A DNA stretch of 9,033 nt from the NCBI GenBank assembly GCA_903850725.1, contig CAINMG010000066.1, positions 1 to 9,033 of the forward strand, written 5' to 3'. How positions within the stretch are numbered: position 1 is the stretch's first letter; the number at the start of each line of letters is the position of its first letter. A model generated the notes under the pieces. It searched no databases. It saw nothing but the letters and a program-made list of their open reading frames with translations, and was not told where the DNA came from. This stretch comes from Candidatus Staskawiczbacteria bacterium. GTDB lineage: Bacteria; Patescibacteriota; Minisyncoccia; Minisyncoccales; Staskawiczbacteraceae. Position numbers and translations under genes: made by a program. Shown piece after piece: positions 5,065 through 9,033 of this stretch.

Positions 5065-6142
5065 TAGTAGCAAGCTCCAGCGGTAACTGAACAATAGAAT
5101 TATATTTCATTTTGTTTTCCGCATCAATAAATATTTCCAGCATATTTTGGATATCTTTTTCGCTAATACCTGAAATTTGAGAGTTTATTTTTTCAACTTC
5201 TTTTTCTGAAAGTCCAGAATTCTGTAAATTCAAAAAATTTGGATTAATTTTCAAAAGCATTGCTTGTCTTAAATAAAAAATTAAAGTCTTAGTAAATTCC
5301 TGCAAATCAACTCCAGAATCCACCATTAAATTTAAAAAAGTAATTGCATCTTTTGCGCTTTTTTGCAAAAGAAAATCAACAAATTGTGAAATTTGAGCCA
5401 CCTCAACAATTCCTAATAATTCTTTAACTTCTTCTGTTTTTACTAAATTATCTTTTCCACAAAAACTAATACATTGGTCTAGCAAAGTTTCAGCATCACG
5501 AAATGACCCGCGTGAATTTAAAGCTATTAGTGGCAATACTGAATCCTCAAACTTTACATTCTCTTTTTTTCCTATAAATTCCAATTTTTTAATAATTTCA
5601 GAGACTTGCAATCGTTTAAAATCAAACCTTTGACACCTTGAAATAATTGTAGGAAGCATTTTTTGAGATTCTGTGGTAGCAAGTAAAAAGATCGAATGAG
5701 CTGGAGGCTCTTCAAGGGTTTTAAGCAAAGCATTCACAGCTGACTTGGAAAGTTGGTGACATTCATCAATAATAAATATTTTGTATTTTGATTTTACTGG
5801 AGCAAATTTTATACCATCAATTAATTCCCTTACATCATCAACACCAGTATGACTAGCTGCATCAATCTCAAGCAAATCAATAGATTTTCCAGCTGAAATT
5901 TCTAAACAAGAATCACAATTATTACATGGTTCAAAAGATGATTGCTCAGTGCAGTTTACAGCTTTTGCAAAAAGTCTAGCAATAGAAGTTTTTCCGCTTC
6001 CCCTTGGTCCAGAAAACAAATAAGCATGGGAAATATTCTTTCTTAAAATAGAATTAGTTAAAGTCTGCACAATATGGTCTTGGCCAATAATTTCTGCAAA
6101 ACTTTGAGGTCTATATTTTCTATATAAAGCTAAATTATTCAT
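5039..6142 (-). CDS. dnaX: DNA polymerase III subunit gamma (short DnaX)
   Basis: A 367-residue clamp-loader ATPase that loads the beta clamp at the replication fork. Seen in order are L-Y-R-K-Y-R-P-Q-S-F (6-15), Walker A G-P-R-G-S-G-K-T (45-52), four zinc Cys (64, 73, 76, 79) in C-x8-C-N-N-C-D-S-C, Walker B I-F-I-I-D-E-C-H (122-129), L-L-K-T-L-E-E-P-P (139-147) and the S-R-C sensor (168-170). It ends just after the collar domain (P-L-E-L-A-T-I-D), so it lacks the tau region that binds the helicase and polymerase alpha subunit. E. coli gamma is 431 and tau 643 residues. No slippery A-run for programmed frameshifting is needed or seen. No YbaB or RecR gene follows, unlike the common dnaX-ybaB-recR order. 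Its own promoter lies at 6166-6195. Confidence 0.96.
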   Translation of the reverse strand: MNNLALYRKYRPQSFAEIIGQDHIVQTLTNSILRKNISHAYLFSGPRGSGKTSIARLFAKAVNCTEQSSFEPCNNCDSCLEISAGKSIDLLEIDAASHTGVDDVRELIDGIKFAPVKSKYKIFIIDECHQLSKSAVNALLKTLEEPPAHSIFLLATTESQKMLPTIISRCQRFDFKRLQVSEIIKKLEFIGKKENVKFEDSVLPLIALNSRGSFRDAETLLDQCISFCGKDNLVKTEEVKELLGIVEVAQISQFVDFLLQKSAKDAITFLNLMVDSGVDLQEFTKTLIFYLRQAMLLKINPNFLNLQNSGLSEKEVEKINSQISGISEKDIQNMLEIFIDAENKMKYNSIVQLPLELATIDITTEKR

Positions 6143-6165
6143 TTATTTTATTCTTAAGTTTATCA

Positions 6166-6195
6166 AATATAAAAGCTTCAAACAAGCATTGACAA
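6166..6195 (-). promoter_or_regulatory. dnaX promoter
   Basis: TTGTCA (6190-6195) and TATATT (6166-6171) are separated by 18 bases on minus, in the 55-base gap between the gtrA-like gene and dnaX. The predicted start near 6159 leaves about 17 bases before the ATG at 6142. No SD is present. Confidence 0.6.
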
Positions 6196-6197
6196 AA

Positions 6198-6785
6198 CTA
6201 TTTTTTAAATACAAAAAATTTATCTCCACAGAAATTCCAAACTCCTGCTAAAATAGCAGAGATTAAAATACTCAACTTTTCCCAAAGTAAAAACGATATT
6301 CCAAACTGTTGACCCAAAACTTTTGTTAAAATATAAAAAGTCAAAACATCAATTACTAAACCAATTGAATTAGTTATTAAAAACTTTGTAAATTCTTTTC
6401 TTGATATACCCTCCTCGGTTTTTTGAAATGTCCAAAATTTATTCCCAACATATTTTATGATAATTGCCAAAATAAATGATAAAGTTTTGATTATAATAGA
6501 ACTCAATTGATATAGCCCAGGGAAAAACCAAGCTAAAAACAAAAATGATTTCAAATCAACAATTGTGGCAAATACTCCAACTAACACATGTTTGCCTGCC
6601 TGAAAAATAAATAAATATTTTTGGCCAATAATTTCCATAAGCCATAAGCAAAATAGCGAAATAACTGGCAAAATCAAAAATAAAATCCAACCAAAAATCC
6701 CAAGATTAAATCCATAAAAATTATTTACAAGTTCAGCTACCAAAATTCCACAAACTATAGAAAATGAAACATCAAATTTTTTCAT
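6198..6785 (-). CDS. GtrA-like membrane protein with extra N-terminal helices
   Basis: A 195-residue integral membrane protein. Two related halves are visible. Residues 63-121 hold two helices and end Y-V-G-N-K-F-W-T-F-Q-K. Residues 131-195 hold two more and end N-F-C-G-D-K-F-F-V-F-K-K. This pair of helix hairpins, each closed by an aromatic-basic W/F-x-F motif, is the GtrA pattern; such proteins are thought to move or support polyprenyl-linked sugars in surface glycan modification. Typical members are about 120-150 residues. The additional 62 N-terminal residues add two hydrophobic segments (about 7-20 and 28-53), giving about six helices. It lies 17 bases after the RNase H gene. A possible promoter puts the transcript start exactly on the ATG. 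Which sugar or glycosyltransferase it serves is unknown; none is encoded here. Confidence 0.82.
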   Translation of the reverse strand: MKKFDVSFSIVCGILVAELVNNFYGFNLGIFGWILFLILPVISLFCLWLMEIIGQKYLFIFQAGKHVLVGVFATIVDLKSFLFLAWFFPGLYQLSSIIIKTLSFILAIIIKYVGNKFWTFQKTEEGISRKEFTKFLITNSIGLVIDVLTFYILTKVLGQQFGISFLLWEKLSILISAILAGVWNFCGDKFFVFKK

Positions 6786-6791
6786 ATTAGT

Positions 6792-6820
6792 ATTATAGCT
6801 AATTATCTATGAAAACCCAA
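6792..6820 (-). promoter_or_regulatory. possible leaderless promoter of the gtrA-like gene
   Basis: TATAAT (6792-6797) sits 6 bases before the ATG at 6785, with TTGGGT (6815-6820) 17 bases further upstream. Standard -10 spacing places +1 on the A of the ATG. The -35 half lies in the last codons of the RNase H gene. The gene could also be read from the rodA transcript. Confidence 0.5.
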
Positions 6821-7417
6821 ATCAGCTGGGTTTGAAGCACCAGAAATTAGCTCTATTACTCCACCACCAGCTTCAAATTGATATCTTAATTTTTTTACTT
6901 CACTTGAAAGATCCACTGTTTCTTGTGGCATATTATCCTTTTTGATATATCCTTTTGACCAAAAATCAATTACCAGCTTACTATCTCCAAAAATATTTTT
7001 AACTTGTCCTGAGCCTGTCGAAGGGCATTTTAAAGCAATTTCCAAAGCATACTTACAAGCCAACAGCTCTCCAAAATTATTGGTAACTCCTTTAGATAAA
7101 AGATAAAATCCTCGATTGTTTATTTTTTCTTTTGCCAAAACTTTATCAAGCAAGCTTTTGGCATTTTTATCTGTCACAGATATTTCCACCCCATTGCCAG
7201 CTCCAGTTCCTGCATCAAAATATATCCCATCTTTTACTGCCATGTGCTTTATCTCATATTTTGCCCCCAAAGAAAGCCATAACTCTGCTTCTTCTTTACT
7301 AGCAAAACCTTTAAATTTTGCACCCAATTTACCAGAAACTAACTTTTGGCATTCCGGCCAATTATCAGTTACTCCACTTTTGCCATTTACCAAATATGCA
7401 TAAAATTTATTTTTCAT
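6803..7417 (-). CDS. ribonuclease H1 with N-terminal hybrid-binding domain
   Basis: A 204-residue protein. Residues 4-49 are the viroplasmin-like hybrid-binding domain (K-F-Y-A-Y-L-V-N-G, G-F-A-S-K-E-E-A-E-L-W-L). Residues 63-204 are the RNase H fold, with the four acidic catalytic positions as D68 (Y-F-D-A-G-T-G), E117 (N-N-F-G-E-L-L-A), D145 (F-G-D-S-K-L-V-I) and D199 (N-P-A-D-L-G). It cuts the RNA strand of RNA-DNA hybrids during replication and R-loop repair. The flexible-loop His of E. coli RNase HI is not evident; the segment reads S-G-A-S-N-P-A-D. Residues 131-138, C-P-S-T-G-S-G-Q, are encoded by a small interspersed repeat inserted in frame between the E117 helix and the D145 strand. 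A GGAG lies 8 bases before the ATG, inside the end of rodA, 4 bases downstream of the rodA stop or overlapping it. Confidence 0.87.
   Translation of the reverse strand: MKNKFYAYLVNGKSGVTDNWPECQKLVSGKLGAKFKGFASKEEAELWLSLGAKYEIKHMAVKDGIYFDAGTGAGNGVEISVTDKNAKSLLDKVLAKEKINNRGFYLLSKGVTNNFGELLACKYALEIALKCPSTGSGQVKNIFGDSKLVIDFWSKGYIKKDNMPQETVDLSSEVKKLRYQFEAGGGVIELISGASNPADLGFHR
7003..7025 (-). repeat. REP-like short interspersed element inside the RNase H gene
   Basis: On minus the element contains CTTCGACAGGCTCAGGAC flanked by CC and AAG. I recall this sequence as a widely scattered short repeat in many bacterial genomes, whose translated trace is often P-S-T-G-S-G-Q; that is exactly what is seen here. 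It is more GC-rich than the surrounding gene. Other copies are not present in this window, so its repeat status rests on recall. Confidence 0.65.
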
Positions 7418-7421
7418 AAAA

Positions 7422-8513
7422 TTATCTCCGAGATTTAATACTTAAAATAATACCCAAACTTACAAAATTAGCCATCAGGCCAGACCCTCCATAACTTATA
7501 AATGGCAAATAAATACCAACAACTGGGAAAACTCCAATATTCATTCCTATATTAACTACAAACTGTATGACAAGAATCAACACAAAGCCAACACAAAAAA
7601 GTCTAGCAAAATTTGATTGAGATTCTATTGAAATTTTTAAAATTCTCCACACAACATTTAAATATAGCAAGAATAAAACAACTATCCCGATTATCCCCCA
7701 TTCTTCCGCTATTACGGAAAATATAAAATCCGTATGTGGTTCTGGTAAAAACCCATACTGCACCTGAGACCCATTACCAATTCCCTGCCCCAAAATCATG
7801 CCCGATCCAATTGCAATTTTTGTTTGATTTTGGCTCCAAGAACCTCCCAAAGGATCATAGGGGAACACAAATGATATAATCCTATCTTTTTGGTAATCCT
7901 TGAGCATAAATTGCCAAGCCATACCAGAAGTCAAAGCAAAAATAAATAATAAAATCAAAAAGTGTTTTAATTTAATTCCAGAGACCGATAAAATTCCTGC
8001 CCACATCAAAACCAAAACCATAACTCCTCCCAAATCTGGTTTTATAAAAATTAATAAAGCTGGCAACAAAACATAAAGCCCAGAAAATATTATATGCCTA
8101 AATTTATACATCTCTACATGGCGCATTGAAAAATATTTTGCTAACAAAATTAATAAAATAATCTTAGTGGGCTCAATCGGATCAAGTGACAAGCCACCAA
8201 TTTTATACCAGCCTCTAGTCCCCCTTATATCTGGTGCAAAAAAATGCAAACCAGCCAAAAGTAGTAAACACAAGAAATAAAAAGATAAAATTAAATATGA
8301 ATTATTTCTAAAAATTCTATAATCCAAAAAACTTATCAAAAGCATCAAAGAAAATCCCACACCAAAAAAAATAATTTGTTTTGTTATATTTGAAAAATCT
8401 TCACGAGCCACGCAAGTGCTATAAATTGCCAGCAAACCAAAAACAACTATCAGCACAACTGAAATTATTAAGTTCCAATCTAATTTTCTCAAATGACTAG
8501 ATAAAATCCCCAT
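7422..8513 (-). CDS. rodA: RodA peptidoglycan glycosyltransferase (SEDS family)
   Basis: A 363-residue polytopic membrane protein with about ten hydrophobic segments, close to the 370 of E. coli RodA. It polymerises lipid II into glycan strands for side-wall growth, usually with a class B PBP. Diagnostic stretches are R-G-T-R-G-W-Y-K-I-G-G-L (97-108), D-P-I-E-P-T-K (111-117, usually QPSE), K-P-D-L-G-G (158-163), Y-Q-K-D-R-I-I-S-F-V-F-P (207-218), S-W-S-Q-N-Q-T-K-I-A-I-G-S-G (225-238), G-F-L-P-E-P-H-T-D-F-I-F-S-V-I-A-E-E (254-271) with the likely catalytic Asp262, and S-Y-G-G-S-G near the C-terminus. The PDPLGGSWSQNQ-type loop favours RodA over FtsW. It is first in a row with RNase H1 and gtrA-like, 99 bases after the ArsR gene, and has an operator-like dyad over its promoter. 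Confidence 0.95.
   Translation of the reverse strand: MGILSSHLRKLDWNLIISVVLIVVFGLLAIYSTCVAREDFSNITKQIIFFGVGFSLMLLISFLDYRIFRNNSYLILSFYFLCLLLLAGLHFFAPDIRGTRGWYKIGGLSLDPIEPTKIILLILLAKYFSMRHVEMYKFRHIIFSGLYVLLPALLIFIKPDLGGVMVLVLMWAGILSVSGIKLKHFLILLFIFALTSGMAWQFMLKDYQKDRIISFVFPYDPLGGSWSQNQTKIAIGSGMILGQGIGNGSQVQYGFLPEPHTDFIFSVIAEEWGIIGIVVLFLLYLNVVWRILKISIESQSNFARLFCVGFVLILVIQFVVNIGMNIGVFPVVGIYLPFISYGGSGLMANFVSLGIILSIKSRR
7426..7429 (-). promoter_or_regulatory. ribosome binding site of the RNase H gene
   Basis: GGAG lies 8 bases before the ATG at 7417, formed by the last codons of rodA. This points to translation in step with rodA on the same message. Confidence 0.6.
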
Positions 8514-8555
8514 AATTTAAACAAAAAATGAATATGATATTTGAAAAATATAAAT

Positions 8556-8572
8556 TATTATAGACTATAATA
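8556..8572. repeat. perfect inverted repeat over the rodA -10 region
   Basis: TATTATAG and CTATAATA form an 8-base perfect inverted repeat around one base (8564). It covers the predicted rodA -10 (8567-8572) and a second TATAAT-like box. It may simply be two facing -10 boxes. Confidence 0.6.
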
Positions 8573-8596
8573 CCCTTACAAACTTGAGTATTTAAG
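8567..8596 (-). promoter_or_regulatory. rodA promoter with operator-like dyad
   Basis: TTAAAT (8590-8595) and TATTAT (8567-8572) are separated by 17 bases; the predicted start is near 8560. The stretch 8575-8596 is a dyad: half CTTACAAACT, centre TG, and the other half, read inversely, CTTAAATACT, agreeing at 8 of 10 bases. The block 8570-8596 matches the one at 8958-8984 at 25 of 27 bases. Binding by the adjacent ArsR protein would block RNA polymerase. Confidence 0.65.
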
Positions 8597-8612
8597 CGTG
8601 TTATTTACCAAA

Positions 8613-8918
8613 TTATGTTACTTCTCTGAATGCCTTTAAAAAATCAACAAAGATTTTACCGTATGGCGAAAGGGTGTGTTCAACATATCTTCCTCGATGT
8701 TTTTTATTAATTAATCCTGCAACAAAAAGTCGTCTTACATGCTCACCTATTGTTTTTTCATTTGCCTCAAGTATTTCAATAATTTTTTCAAGAGTAATGC
8801 TTTCGCTTTTATCTATTAAAAGCAAAATTTCAATTCTATAATGATTAGCCAAACCCTTAAGGTGTCTTTCTAACTGACTGGGCGATTTTAATTTTTTAGA
8901 GTTTACATTTTCAACCAT
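8613..8918 (-). CDS. ArsR-type winged-helix transcriptional regulator
   Basis: A 101-residue winged-helix protein, the usual ArsR size. Residues 13-35 (S-P-S-Q-L-E-R-H-L-K-G-L-A-N-H-Y-R and onward) match the L-A-x-x-x-R-x-x-I-L-x-L-L opening of the ArsR HTH. Residues 41-70 form the helix-turn-helix, with recognition helix N-E-K-T-I-G-E-H-V-R-R-L (53-64), and 71-85 form the basic wing (K-K-H-R-G-R-Y-V-E-H-T-L-S). It contains no Cys, so the classic metal site is absent and the inducer is unknown; a redox-blind or constitutive dimer is possible. Near-identical dyads lie upstream of its own gene and between it and rodA, which argues for self-repression and control of rodA. The ATG is preceded only by an A-rich tract with no SD. 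Confidence 0.85.
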   Translation of the reverse strand: MVENVNSKKLKSPSQLERHLKGLANHYRIEILLLIDKSESITLEKIIEILEANEKTIGEHVRRLFVAGLINKKHRGRYVEHTLSPYGKIFVDFLKAFREVT

Positions 8919-8952
8919 TTTTTTTTATTTTACATTTATTATTTTAACACAC

Positions 8953-8984
8953 ATTATATACTCTTACAAACTTGGGTATTTAAG
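8953..8984 (-). promoter_or_regulatory. arsR-type gene promoter with operator-like dyad
   Basis: TTAAAT (8978-8983) is followed 17 bases later by TATATA (8955-8960), or 19 bases later by TATAAT (8953-8958). The predicted start near 8946 gives a leader of about 28 bases. The dyad at 8963-8984 has half CTTACAAACT, centre TG, inverse half CTTAAATACC (7 of 10 bases agreeing), and overlaps the -35 and spacer as an autorepression site would. Confidence 0.65.
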
Positions 8985-9033
8985 GATATTAGTAGTTAAA
9001 TTTCACAATAGATTTCTATTATTTTTTATTAAA

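Noticed and set aside
6172..6192. GCTT / AAGC hairpin followed by TTTT between the gtrA-like gene and dnaX, considered as a terminator.
   Set aside because: A four-pair stem is too weak, and the same bases are better explained as the dnaX promoter spacer.
9007..9020. Inverted repeat AATAGA / TCTATT near the right edge, considered as a terminator.
   Set aside because: The stem is only six AT-rich pairs, there is no adjacent gene end in the window, and such repeats are expected by chance in AT-rich DNA.
1..9033. tRNA, rRNA, CRISPR arrays, insertion sequences and attachment sites.
   Set aside because: No cloverleaf, rRNA-like stretch, regularly spaced repeats or transposase motifs were seen on either strand; gaps between genes are mostly under 120 bases.

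Overview
The window is strongly AT-rich, densely coded and almost all on the minus strand. TGA is used as a stop (the CYTH gene ends in it), so the code is standard. Most AT-rich genes have no visible Shine-Dalgarno (SD) sequence. DnaX is short, genes are packed 0-20 bases apart, and the RNase H gene carries a small interspersed repeat. Together these suggest a reduced genome of the Candidate Phyla Radiation (Patescibacteria, perhaps Parcubacteria-like). That placement is inference from gene style; there is no rRNA or other marker here.

Layout from left to right. At 1-1246, a leftward operon encodes an atypical NUDIX phosphoesterase, a CYTH-domain protein and the start of a Nudix hydrolase cut by the window edge. 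At 1261-2340, a rightward pair encodes a cytidylyltransferase-fold enzyme and a HIT-family protein; it is fired from a divergent promoter with a palindromic -10 and closed by a strong terminator. At 2343-4663, three leftward single-gene units encode thymidylate synthase, a second and very GC-rich HIT protein, and a dCMP deaminase with an unexplained N-terminal domain. At 4769-5064 lies a GC-rich minigene-like transcription unit with a strong promoter, SD and terminator but a disputed reading frame. At 5039-6142 is a gamma-type dnaX. At 6198-8513 is the row rodA, RNase H1, gtrA-like. At 8613-8918 is an ArsR-type repressor with near-identical operator-like dyads in front of itself and in front of rodA.

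How the genes fit together: dCMP deaminase makes dUMP and ThyA turns it into dTMP. The Nudix, CYTH, HIT and cytidylyltransferase genes extend a theme of nucleotide and phosphoester handling. RodA (peptidoglycan polymerase) and the GtrA-like membrane protein belong to the envelope; DnaX and RNase H1 belong to replication.

The most unusual features are: (1) the paired operators that put rodA under a probable ArsR repressor; (2) two GC-rich islands (HIT protein at 3217-3811, minigene at 4769-5064), each with a near-consensus promoter, the same SD-to-ATG context and its own terminator, unlike the AT-rich genes around them; (3) several compact regulatory overlaps, including a -35 box inside a terminator loop, a palindromic divergent -10 and a probable leaderless start.
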